A stretch of DNA of 64,000 nt from Prolixibacteraceae bacterium (GTDB lineage Bacteria > Bacteroidota > Bacteroidia > Bacteroidales > Prolixibacteraceae), in assembly GCA_019163175.1 (NCBI GenBank), contig JAFLKN010000015.1:310001-374000 (forward strand), given 5' to 3'. Under the pieces are notes generated by a model. That model made no database searches. It was not told where the DNA came from and saw only the letters and a program-made list of their open reading frames with translations. Positions 51,513-59,775 of this stretch are shown here, piece after piece. Within the stretch, counting starts at the first letter, position 1; each line of letters begins with the position of its first letter. The translations under genes and the position numbers were made by a program.

Positions 51513-54071
51513 ATGAAGATCGTCCTTCGCTACATTGTTATATTAATCTTCGGGTTTGTCCCGGTTTTGGCGGCAAATGCCAAAACTGCCGAAGACATCC
51601 TGATGAAACAATACGATGAAACGATTTTTGTCATCTCCAATTTCTCCGGTGTTGACGCTAATCTGAACGAAACCCGCTCTATTCAGGAACTTCTGAATGA
51701 AAACATTGGCGGTTTCAGGTTTTATCTGGAATGGGAAAAACAACAGAATCAACTCATGATTAAACGAGCGGACGGACATTCCATTTCGTTCAGCCAAACC
51801 ATACAAGAAATAAAAAACTACCTGGAAAATAAGCCTGATAAGGTATTTACCCTCTTCCTCGATTTCGGTACTAACGTAAATGAATTAACCGATGTCCTTC
51901 AGGAAACCGGAATCAGCCAGAATTTATATACATACGATTTTGAAGAAGGTTGGCCATCGATAAAAAAAATGATTGAAGAAGACCGGAGGTTGGTCATCTT
52001 CTCCATGCAAGAGCACCGAAATAGTCCGGAATGGTTGCACTACATCTGGAATCATGCGGTTGAGCCTTATTTTTCCATCTGGGAAGCGCCCGTATTTAAA
52101 GGCGAATTTCTGAAAGGCGATCCTAAAAACAGCCTGCTCATATACAACGATTATAATTTTCCACGAAGGTCAGAAGCCGCAAAGAACCTGAAATACGACA
52201 CCAATCAGAATCCCTACCTCATCGAGCACATCAAAAATACCTGGACAAATGCGGGCAAAACGCCTAATTTCATTTTTCTTGATCGGTACGAAAACTGGAT
52301 TTTGGGCATTCTCTCCTACGTTCGCGGATTTAGAACCATAAAGGGAACTGTAACCTACAACACGGAGGTTCTCGACTATGTAAACTGGGGAAAGACTGAA
52401 AGTCTCACAAGCGGAAAATTCTGTTTCCCGGTGGGCCCCGGCGACAATCTCGTCCTGACACCCCACAGTCCGGGGTTCCGGTTTACACCGGAGTCGAGCA
52501 CGTTCAACGAGCCAAAACAAAATATCATTCAGCACTTTATTGCCACACCACTTGAAATAACCGATAATCTGGAAGGTCATTACACTTTTGCAAAAGAAAG
52601 CCGTGATTACAGCATAAACGGCTTTAACGGGAAACCAGAGAACATTCGGTTCACCAACGATTCCACCCGATCTACCGTAGCTACATTTGGCCCTAACAGT
52701 TATATCATATTGCCTGGTGCTGAAGAATTTAAGATTCGAGACCATGATTTTTCTGTTGCAGCATGGATAAAAATCAAGGAATATTTGCCCAACAAACGGG
52801 ACTATTGCATCATCGGAACCAAGAACAATTCATACCAGCAAGGTATTCACCTCTTAATCAGAGATAAAAAACCATATTTCGGCTTTTATAACAACGACTT
52901 ACAGGGAAAAACCTTACTCGAACCCGGAGTTTGGTACCACCTGGTATGGAGGTACAATAAACTGAGTGGTGAACAAGCCATATTTCTGAACGGGAAACTC
53001 GACAGCCGATCGTTGGGTCATCCGGCCTATAAAGGAAGGGAAAACCTCTACATTGGCGTTGCCGGATTTAATTGGTCATCAAACATGAATGGAGCTATCG
53101 ACAACCTCAGCATCTGGTCAAGGGCCTTGGGTGAAGAAGAAATCTGGAAATTAAATAAAGAGCTTATCGAAATAGTCCCCATTAAAAACATCTTCATACT
53201 TTACCCTATTTTATCCAGATCCGGCCTTGTTATTTTACTTCTGGCTTTGGCCACTTTTGGATTCTTCAAGATCAAAAAAAGGATTAAGAAGCAGCCATCA
53301 GCTGCAGAAAAAATCAGGAGTATTGAGCAAATTGTCATCAAAAAGCCAGAGTCAAATTACATCCAGTTGTTTGGTGATTTTAAGGTACTTAATACGGAGG
53401 GAAACGAAATTACCAGTCTTTTTACACCGAAGTTAAAGCAGCTTTTTCTGATTATTCTTTTGTATTCAAGGCGAAATAAGAATGGTATTTCGACCAAAGA
53501 ATTAACCGATATCCTCTGGCAAGGTCATTCCTCGCAAAGTGCTAAAAATAGCCGGGGAGTAACCATCCGAAAGCTACGTCTGATTCTTGAATCGCTCGAT
53601 TCTGTCCAGATAAACTTTCATATCGACAGGTGGTCGATGGCATTTGGCGGTTCGGTTTACTGCGATTACGTAGAATGCTTAAAACTCCTGAAGCGGGAGA
53701 AAATTCACGATACCGATTTTAACCTGAATTTTTATCACATTATTCAGGAAGGCGAAATTTTTAAAGGTGAATCATACGACTGGCTCGACGATTTCAAAGG
53801 ATTTGTTGGAAATAATATCGTTGATATTCTGCTGAAATTTATCAGCGAACTGACGATTGAGCGTGACAATGAACTAATCCTGAAACTGACTGATCGAATT
53901 CTTGAAACCGATCCGGTTAGTGATCAGGCCATTGCGTTTAAACTGAAAGCATTGGTGAAACAGAACAATTACAATCTGGCCCGATTTACATTCGACAGGT
54001 TCTGCGCCCTTTATGAAGATATGTACGGCGAAAAGTTTAAAGGAAAATTTGAAGAATTATTGGCATCCTGA
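51513..54071 (+). CDS. Membrane one-component regulator: PI-PLC-like, LamG, TM, SARP-type wHTH and BTAD-like domain
   Basis: 852 residues. Signal peptide 1-23. Residues ~25-330 resemble a PI-PLC X-type TIM barrel (RSIQELLNENIGGFRFYLEW, then FTLFLDFG), but the two catalytic histidines of that family are not found at their usual places (SNFSG; KRADGH). Residues ~350-545 are a LamG/concanavalin fold (HDFSVAAWIKI, WYHLVWRYNKLSGEQAIFLNG, GAIDNLSIWSRAL). One membrane helix (~567-588) and a basic stretch follow. Residues ~615-710 are a winged helix of the SARP/Trans_reg_C type (YIQLFGDFKVLNTEGNEI, ISTKELTDILWQG, RGVTIRKLRLILE), then a BTAD-like helical domain to the end. It likely senses an envelope ligand and binds DNA directly. 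Target genes unknown; the cytochrome/oxidoreductase run starts 254 bp downstream. Confidence 0.82.
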   Translation: MKIVLRYIVILIFGFVPVLAANAKTAEDILMKQYDETIFVISNFSGVDANLNETRSIQELLNENIGGFRFYLEWEKQQNQLMIKRADGHSISFSQTIQEIKNYLENKPDKVFTLFLDFGTNVNELTDVLQETGISQNLYTYDFEEGWPSIKKMIEEDRRLVIFSMQEHRNSPEWLHYIWNHAVEPYFSIWEAPVFKGEFLKGDPKNSLLIYNDYNFPRRSEAAKNLKYDTNQNPYLIEHIKNTWTNAGKTPNFIFLDRYENWILGILSYVRGFRTIKGTVTYNTEVLDYVNWGKTESLTSGKFCFPVGPGDNLVLTPHSPGFRFTPESSTFNEPKQNIIQHFIATPLEITDNLEGHYTFAKESRDYSINGFNGKPENIRFTNDSTRSTVATFGPNSYIILPGAEEFKIRDHDFSVAAWIKIKEYLPNKRDYCIIGTKNNSYQQGIHLLIRDKKPYFGFYNNDLQGKTLLEPGVWYHLVWRYNKLSGEQAIFLNGKLDSRSLGHPAYKGRENLYIGVAGFNWSSNMNGAIDNLSIWSRALGEEEIWKLNKELIEIVPIKNIFILYPILSRSGLVILLLALATFGFFKIKKRIKKQPSAAEKIRSIEQIVIKKPESNYIQLFGDFKVLNTEGNEITSLFTPKLKQLFLIILLYSRRNKNGISTKELTDILWQGHSSQSAKNSRGVTIRKLRLILESLDSVQINFHIDRWSMAFGGSVYCDYVECLKLLKREKIHDTDFNLNFYHIIQEGEIFKGESYDWLDDFKGFVGNNIVDILLKFISELTIERDNELILKLTDRILETDPVSDQAIAFKLKALVKQNNYNLARFTFDRFCALYEDMYGEKFKGKFEELLAS

Positions 54072-54325
54072 AAAAACATGTTTTCTAACAGGGTTAATTT
54101 TATTCGAAATGCAAAAATTCCATTCAAAATCAGCAATTTACTTGTTTTATAAAATTCAGTACTGAGCTATTTTTAACCCAAAAATAACCTAGCCTTAACC
54201 CGTCCGTAAACTCCAGCTAAAACCCTGCTAACTGCTGGTTATTAGCTTTGATTCTTTAAAATTTAGATGTTTTGATTCTTCCTGTGAAAGAGAATTAAGC
54301 AAAACGATTAATACATTTTGACTTT

Positions 54326-55852
54326 ATGAAGATTTGGAATTCTATTCAAACATTATTTTCGGGTAAAAGAGCATTCTTCTGGATAATTTTTGCCGGACTG
54401 ATTGCTGGTTTGGTTTTTATGCTTGCCGGAAATAAAGTCGTTCATTACACCTCCACCGACGAATACTGTGCCTCATGTCACGTTCATCCACACGCCGAAC
54501 AAAGCTGGAAACTTTCGCCACATTACGACAATACAGCCGGAATTGTGGTGCATTGTGTAGAGTGCCATCTTCCGCCAAAAGGCCAAGGAATGCTTTTTGC
54601 CAAAGCCAAACATGGAGCCAAAGATGTATATGGGAAACTTTTTAAAGATTCGAGCGAGTTTAACTGGCCTGCCAAACGCAAGCTCGAAATAGCCAAAAAA
54701 TTTGTGTATGTAGAATCGTGCGTTAAATGCCACCAGAATTTATTCCCAAAAACCTTAACTGTTGACGGTGAAAATGCCCACTTGAATTTTCTGACCAGCA
54801 AAACCGACGTTACCTGCCTGAATTGCCACCTCGATGTAGGTCACTTCGACCCAAACAGCAAACACGAACACGATAAAAACTTTGGAGCCTCAGCAAATCA
54901 AAATATTCAGATTTATACTGAAGCTACCACATTAACAAGTTTCGCAAACTTCACCGAAAAGGTGCCTGGAACAAGCCTGGCGTTTGATATGGTCGCCATT
55001 CCCGGAGGAGAATTTATAATGGGAAGTCCGAAGAAGGAAGTCCATCGCAAACCAGACGAAGGCCCAGCTCATCCGGTAAAAGTTACACGATTCTTCATGG
55101 CTAAAATTGAAGTTAGCTGGGACGAATACCTTGAATTCTTTAAAGCCACAGCATCACAAGGTCGCAAGGAAGCTGAAGAAAACGCCAACGTTGATGCTAT
55201 TTCAGGACCAACACCTCCCTGGGGAGCTCCTGATCAGGGTTGGGGAAAAGGATCGCGTCCGGCCATTACCATGTCTTGGAAGGCAGCAAATACCTATTGC
55301 CAGTGGCTTTCGAAAGTTACAGGAAAGAAATACCGTCTTCCTACTGAGGCCGAATGGGAATATGCTGCACGCGGTGGTACTAAAACTCCGTATTTCTTCG
55401 AAGGAGATGCTAAGAAATATACCTCAGAAGGCTTCTTCAAAAAAATTCTTGGAGCTGATACAACAACTATTCAATCGTATGTGGTGTATAAAGAGAACAG
55501 CATGGCTCAAACCATGGAGCCCGGTTCAGTAAAGGCAAATCCATTCGGGCTTAAAAATATGCTCGGAAATGTATATGAATTCTGTTCCGATTATTATGCG
55601 CCTAAAGCTTATGCAGGAAACCGAAAAGTAGCAGTCGACCCCAAAGGACCCAAAAAAGGTCAGGAACATGTAATCAGAGGAGGTTCGTTTAAAAGCGATG
55701 CGAAAGATGTTCGAAGTGCGGCGCGCGACTTTACTAAAACAAAAGCATGGCTGGTAACCGATCCTCAAATGCCTAAAAGTGTTTGGTGGTATTCCGATTG
55801 TATCGATATCGGTTTCAGAGTTGTGTGTGAAGTAGATGCAAATATTCAATAA
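54326..55852 (+). CDS. NapC/NrfH-type tetraheme cytochrome c fused to a SUMF1 domain
   Basis: 508 residues. One N-terminal membrane helix (~18-36) is followed by four CxxCH heme sites (C48ASCH, C77VECH, C132VKCH, C164LNCH), the layout of NapC/NrfH quinol-oxidising cytochromes. From ~215 a SUMF1/FGE-like domain follows (DMVAIPGGEFIMGSP, YRLPTEAEWEYAARGG, GNVYEFCSDYY, IRGGSF, DIGFRVVCE). The copper cysteine pair of true formylglycine-generating enzymes is absent (FKSDAKDVRSAARDF), so it is not a standard sulfatase activator. It starts a run with two Tat-exported Gfo/Idh/MocA enzymes. It may link the quinone pool to periplasmic oxidation; that is inference. Confidence 0.87.
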   Translation: MKIWNSIQTLFSGKRAFFWIIFAGLIAGLVFMLAGNKVVHYTSTDEYCASCHVHPHAEQSWKLSPHYDNTAGIVVHCVECHLPPKGQGMLFAKAKHGAKDVYGKLFKDSSEFNWPAKRKLEIAKKFVYVESCVKCHQNLFPKTLTVDGENAHLNFLTSKTDVTCLNCHLDVGHFDPNSKHEHDKNFGASANQNIQIYTEATTLTSFANFTEKVPGTSLAFDMVAIPGGEFIMGSPKKEVHRKPDEGPAHPVKVTRFFMAKIEVSWDEYLEFFKATASQGRKEAEENANVDAISGPTPPWGAPDQGWGKGSRPAITMSWKAANTYCQWLSKVTGKKYRLPTEAEWEYAARGGTKTPYFFEGDAKKYTSEGFFKKILGADTTTIQSYVVYKENSMAQTMEPGSVKANPFGLKNMLGNVYEFCSDYYAPKAYAGNRKVAVDPKGPKKGQEHVIRGGSFKSDAKDVRSAARDFTKTKAWLVTDPQMPKSVWWYSDCIDIGFRVVCEVDANIQ

Positions 55853-55867
55853 GAAAAAAATACTCCA

Positions 55868-57220
55868 ATGGAAAATAACAACAATAGCGGTATAAATCGC
55901 AGAAAATTTCTCGGATCAACAGCCTTGGCCGGAATCGGATTACTGGGTGCAAGTGCAATCATTTCAGGATGTAAAGATGTTAAAAATGCTAAAGCTCTTG
56001 GTTTTCCTCCCATCCTGAAAGCTGCGCCGAAAGGGAAAAAACTACGTGCTGCATTGATCGGTTGTGGTAACCGTGGAACAGGAGCCGCCATGAATTTTAT
56101 CAGCGCCGGACCCGATTTGCACATTGTTGCCTTGGCCGACGCATTTCAGGATAAAATTGATGATTGCCGCGCCCGATTTGCAAAACTAAAAATGGAAATT
56201 CCGGCAGAAAACTGTTTTGCCGGGTTCGACGCATATAAAAAAATAATGGCTTTGCCTGATATCGATGTAGTCATTCTGGCAACCCCACCTCAATTCCGAC
56301 CAGAGCATTTTAAGGAAGCGGTTGTGCAAAACAAACATGTATTCATGGAAAAACCGGTAGCGGTTGATCCTGTCGGCATTCGTTCAGTAATTGCCAGTGC
56401 TAAAAAGGCACAGGCTGTTGGCCTGAATGTGGTTACCGGGACGCAGCGTCGTCATCAGCAAGATTACATTGAAACCTACCAGCAAGTAGCAAATGGGGCC
56501 ATCGGAAAGCTTGTTTCTGCAAGGGCTTTTTGGAATCAGAACCACGTTTGGTTCCGCACTCGCGAAGAAGGTTGGGACGACATGACTTACATGATCCGCA
56601 ACTGGAACAACTTCGTTTGGCTGTGTGGCGATCACATTCTCGACACGCACGTTCACAACATTGATGTAATCAACTGGTTCCTCGGGAAACAGCCCGAAAG
56701 TGCTGTGGGATACGGAGGTCGTGCCCGTCGTTTAACAGGCGATCAATATGACTTTTTCAGTATCGACTTTGATTATGGCGGAGGGGTTTTCTCACACAGT
56801 ATGTGTCGGCAGATAGACAATTGTGCCAATGGAACCGGCGAATTTATTATGGGAACTGAAGGTTATACCAATTGCGTAAACACCATTTGGAACATGGACG
56901 GATCGGTAAAATGGAAGTTCGAATACGAAAAAGATGAAAATGGCAACGAAACTAATCACATAAAAATACCTCCTTACGTGCAGGAGCACATGCATTTGGT
57001 GCATGCCATCCGTACAGGCGAATACGTTAATCAGGCTGAAGAAACCGCTCTTTCGACACTGACTGCAATCATGGCACGTACCGCGGCTTATACGGGCAAA
57101 AAAGTGACATGGGAGGAAATCTATAAATCAGATATGGATCTGGGACCAAAAGAAATTGCCTTTGGCCCTGTTGACATGCAGTTTGAAGTTCCGATTCCGG
57201 GAACAGCGCACAAAGCATAG
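55868..57220 (+). CDS. Tat-exported Gfo/Idh/MocA oxidoreductase (lipoprotein-type signal)
   Basis: 450 residues. A twin-arginine motif (NRRKFLGSTALAG) and a lipobox-like AIISGC suggest Tat export with lipidation. The Rossmann domain begins RAALIGCGNRGTGAAM; the catalytic region VFMEKPVAVDPVG has the family EKP Lys; HILDTHVHNIDVINWFLG matches the active-site His region. Members oxidise or isomerise sugars using tightly or loosely bound NAD(P). It is 15 bp after the cytochrome fusion and 58 bp before a second such enzyme. Substrate unknown. Confidence 0.87.
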   Translation: MENNNNSGINRRKFLGSTALAGIGLLGASAIISGCKDVKNAKALGFPPILKAAPKGKKLRAALIGCGNRGTGAAMNFISAGPDLHIVALADAFQDKIDDCRARFAKLKMEIPAENCFAGFDAYKKIMALPDIDVVILATPPQFRPEHFKEAVVQNKHVFMEKPVAVDPVGIRSVIASAKKAQAVGLNVVTGTQRRHQQDYIETYQQVANGAIGKLVSARAFWNQNHVWFRTREEGWDDMTYMIRNWNNFVWLCGDHILDTHVHNIDVINWFLGKQPESAVGYGGRARRLTGDQYDFFSIDFDYGGGVFSHSMCRQIDNCANGTGEFIMGTEGYTNCVNTIWNMDGSVKWKFEYEKDENGNETNHIKIPPYVQEHMHLVHAIRTGEYVNQAEETALSTLTAIMARTAAYTGKKVTWEEIYKSDMDLGPKEIAFGPVDMQFEVPIPGTAHKA

Positions 57221-57278
57221 TTGCAAACTTAAACCAACCAGATAAAAAGTAATTCTTACAAACTAAAACTAAACAGAA

Positions 57279-58592
57279 ATGGACAACAAAAGCTCACGCA
57301 GATCTTTTCTAAGGACCTCACTCGCAGCAGCAGCCGGAACGATTGTTCTTCCGCACATCATCCCATCGTCTGCTATGGGAATGAACGGAATGGTTCCACC
57401 AAGCGATCGCATTGTTATGGGATCTATCGGTGTTGGTTCTCAGGGAACCGGTAACATGAAAAACTTTCTGAAATTTAAGCAGGTTCAGTATGTAGCTGTT
57501 TGTGATCTCGACGCCAAACATCTGGAAAGTGCTTCTGGAATTGTCAATCAATTCTATAAAAATACAGATTGCCGTACACATAAAGATTACCGCGATTTTC
57601 TGGAAAAAGAAAAATTAGATGCTGTGTGTATTTCGGTTCCTGACCATTGGCATAGTATAGCCTACGTGGCTGCCGCCAACAAAAAACTCGACATTTGGGG
57701 TGAAAAACCTTTGGCCAGAAGTATTGGTGAAGGTCAGCAAATTGTAAAAGCTGTAAAGAAAAATAATATTATATGGCAAACCGGAAGCTGGCAGCGTTCG
57801 GTTGCTAATTTCCACAAAGGTGCCGAGCTGGTTTTCAATGGCCGAATTGGCAAAGTCGATCGCGTTGAAGTTGGCTTACCCAATGCTGCAAAACTAATCG
57901 GTATGCCACCGGTAAAACCTGTACCAGCCGAACTCGACTGGGAATTTTGGCTTGGATCGGCTCCAAAAGCTGAATACCGCGGCGTTTGTCATTGGAACTG
58001 GCGCTGGATTCTGGATTATTCCGGAGGTCAATTAACCGACTGGGCTGGTCACCACATTGACATTGCCCATTGGGGATTAGGACTTGATCGTACTGGTCCG
58101 ATTGAAGTTTCAGGCGAAGGCGTTTATCCAGCAGCCACTGAATTGTACAATGTTCCCGGAGAATTTGATTTCAACTGCAAATATAAGTCAGGCTTAGTTA
58201 TGCGAGTGGCCAATGCAGCCCGCTTACCTATGGGAATGGGCGTTACCTGGTATGGCGAAAATGGATGGATACACGTTGACCGCGGCGATAAAATTACAGC
58301 ATCAAAACCCGAATTGATTTCAGAAGAATTGGGGGCCAACAAAAAACCATTGTATAAGAGCGACAACCATTTTGAAAATTTCCTTGATTGTATTAAAAGC
58401 CGTAAGGAAACCATTACACCAGTTGAAGTAGCTCATCGTTCAATTTCGGTTGGTTTACTTGGCGAAATTGCCATGACTACCAAATCGAAAATTCAGTGGG
58501 ATCCGGAAAAGGAAAAGATCATCAACAACGCTGAAGCTACAAAAATGCTGATGAGACAATTCCGTTCACCATGGGAAATCCCAACCATTTAA
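57279..58592 (+). CDS. Tat-exported Gfo/Idh/MocA oxidoreductase, second copy
   Basis: 437 residues with a Tat signal (SSRRSFLRTSLAAAAG). NAD site MGSIGVGSQGTGNMKNF, catalytic Lys in WGEKPLARSIGEG, and HHIDIAHWGLG near the active site. It is related to, but clearly diverged from, the gene before it, so this is not a recent duplication. Likely periplasmic. The pair with the tetraheme/SUMF1 protein suggests a periplasmic sugar oxidation pathway whose electrons could reach the quinone pool; this is inferred from gene order. Confidence 0.87.
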   Translation: MDNKSSRRSFLRTSLAAAAGTIVLPHIIPSSAMGMNGMVPPSDRIVMGSIGVGSQGTGNMKNFLKFKQVQYVAVCDLDAKHLESASGIVNQFYKNTDCRTHKDYRDFLEKEKLDAVCISVPDHWHSIAYVAAANKKLDIWGEKPLARSIGEGQQIVKAVKKNNIIWQTGSWQRSVANFHKGAELVFNGRIGKVDRVEVGLPNAAKLIGMPPVKPVPAELDWEFWLGSAPKAEYRGVCHWNWRWILDYSGGQLTDWAGHHIDIAHWGLGLDRTGPIEVSGEGVYPAATELYNVPGEFDFNCKYKSGLVMRVANAARLPMGMGVTWYGENGWIHVDRGDKITASKPELISEELGANKKPLYKSDNHFENFLDCIKSRKETITPVEVAHRSISVGLLGEIAMTTKSKIQWDPEKEKIINNAEATKMLMRQFRSPWEIPTI

Positions 58593-58670
58593 ATATTACC
58601 TAAATCAGAATATCGCTTTTTCATCCTGAATTTCGGGATACTTGTTTAAACCAACTAAGAACTGCCAGGG

Positions 58671-58706
58671 ATGGAGATTTCAATTTCCAGAACTGGCAGT
58701 GTTTTG
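58671..58706 (+). terminator. Probable terminator of the oxidoreductase run
   Basis: ACTGCCAG (58671-58678) and CTGGCAGT (58693-58700) form an 8-bp perfect stem with a 14-base loop, followed by GTTTTG. It lies 79 bp past the stop. Confidence 0.55.
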
Positions 58707-58851
58707 TATATCAACGATTGAGCCATATTCAGAGAAATTGACATTTGGAAACTGAAAATCTGTATCTTTAAACCTTTAAAGACCCTTATTTTAAAAATGA
58801 TTGGGTTCTTTTCAGGAAGAAAATAGAGAATTTGCCTAAATTACCGAAATC

Positions 58852-59775
58852 ATGTTTTCACTGATCATTCCCGTATATAACGAAGAAAATCTGATCGCCG
58901 AACTGGCAGCACGATCGGTTAACGCGATTGAATCGTTCACGCCGAACTATGAGATTTTGTTTATAAACGACGGAAGTACCGATTCAACCCTTCAAAAACT
59001 AATCGGCGCCAGGAAGCAGTATTCCAGAATTAAAATTGTCGATCTGTCGAAAAACTTCGGACATCAGGCTGCATTTACAGCCGGACTTGAAATGGCACTA
59101 GGAAATTACGTAGCCATGATGGATGGCGATCTTCAGGATCCACCTGAATTGCTCTCAGAAATGTTTCGAATGATTAAAGATGAAGGATTCGACATTGTTA
59201 GTGGAAAACGCAAAGGTCGGAAGGGTAAACGATTACGGCTTGCCACCAATCTGTTTCATTTCTTTTTTAAAAAAATAGCCGGAATTGATGAAATGGAAAA
59301 TTCAGGCAACTTCTCGATTCTGAACCGCGCGGCAGTGAATGCCTTGGTGCAAATGAAGGAATCTATACGCTACCTGCCCGGAATGCGCTCTTTTATTGGA
59401 TTCAAACAGGGCTATGTAGAATATGTACGCGACGACCGCAAGGGTGGGGAACCTAAAATGACGCTTGGAAAACTGATTGTTTTGGGTGCCGATGCCATAT
59501 TTTCATTTTCAAAATTCCCAATCAAAGTTTGCCTTTTCCTGGGAACTATCGGAACTATCGTCTTCTTTTTTGCCGGAGTCTATGCATTGGTCGATAAATT
59601 ATTCGGATGGTCGGTGTTGGGTTGGTCATCAACCGTATTAAGCATCTACTTTCTGGGTTCCATTCAGCTCATTTTCCTTGGCGTAGTGGGCGAATATGTA
59701 TACCGCATTTATAAGGAATCGCAAAACCGGCCCATTTACCTGGTGAAAAAGTTTTACGACGCCGAAACAGAATAA
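58852..59775 (+). CDS. Polyprenol-phosphate-type family 2 glycosyltransferase (GtrB/ArnC-like)
   Basis: 307 residues: GT-A domain with IPVYNEENLI, FINDGSTDST, MDGDLQDPPELL (DxD) and SKNFGHQAAF, then two C-terminal membrane helices (~225-250 and ~262-285). Such enzymes transfer a sugar to undecaprenyl phosphate at the inner face of the membrane. The stop overlaps by one base with the start of the next gene, an ArnT-like glycosyltransferase that could use the lipid-linked sugar outside. Sugar unknown. Confidence 0.88.
   Translation: MFSLIIPVYNEENLIAELAARSVNAIESFTPNYEILFINDGSTDSTLQKLIGARKQYSRIKIVDLSKNFGHQAAFTAGLEMALGNYVAMMDGDLQDPPELLSEMFRMIKDEGFDIVSGKRKGRKGKRLRLATNLFHFFFKKIAGIDEMENSGNFSILNRAAVNALVQMKESIRYLPGMRSFIGFKQGYVEYVRDDRKGGEPKMTLGKLIVLGADAIFSFSKFPIKVCLFLGTIGTIVFFFAGVYALVDKLFGWSVLGWSSTVLSIYFLGSIQLIFLGVVGEYVYRIYKESQNRPIYLVKKFYDAETE

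Noticed and set aside
54326-55852. Formylglycine-generating enzyme for sulfatases
   Set aside because: The SUMF1 domain lacks the paired cysteines needed to bind copper, and no sulfatase gene is in the window.
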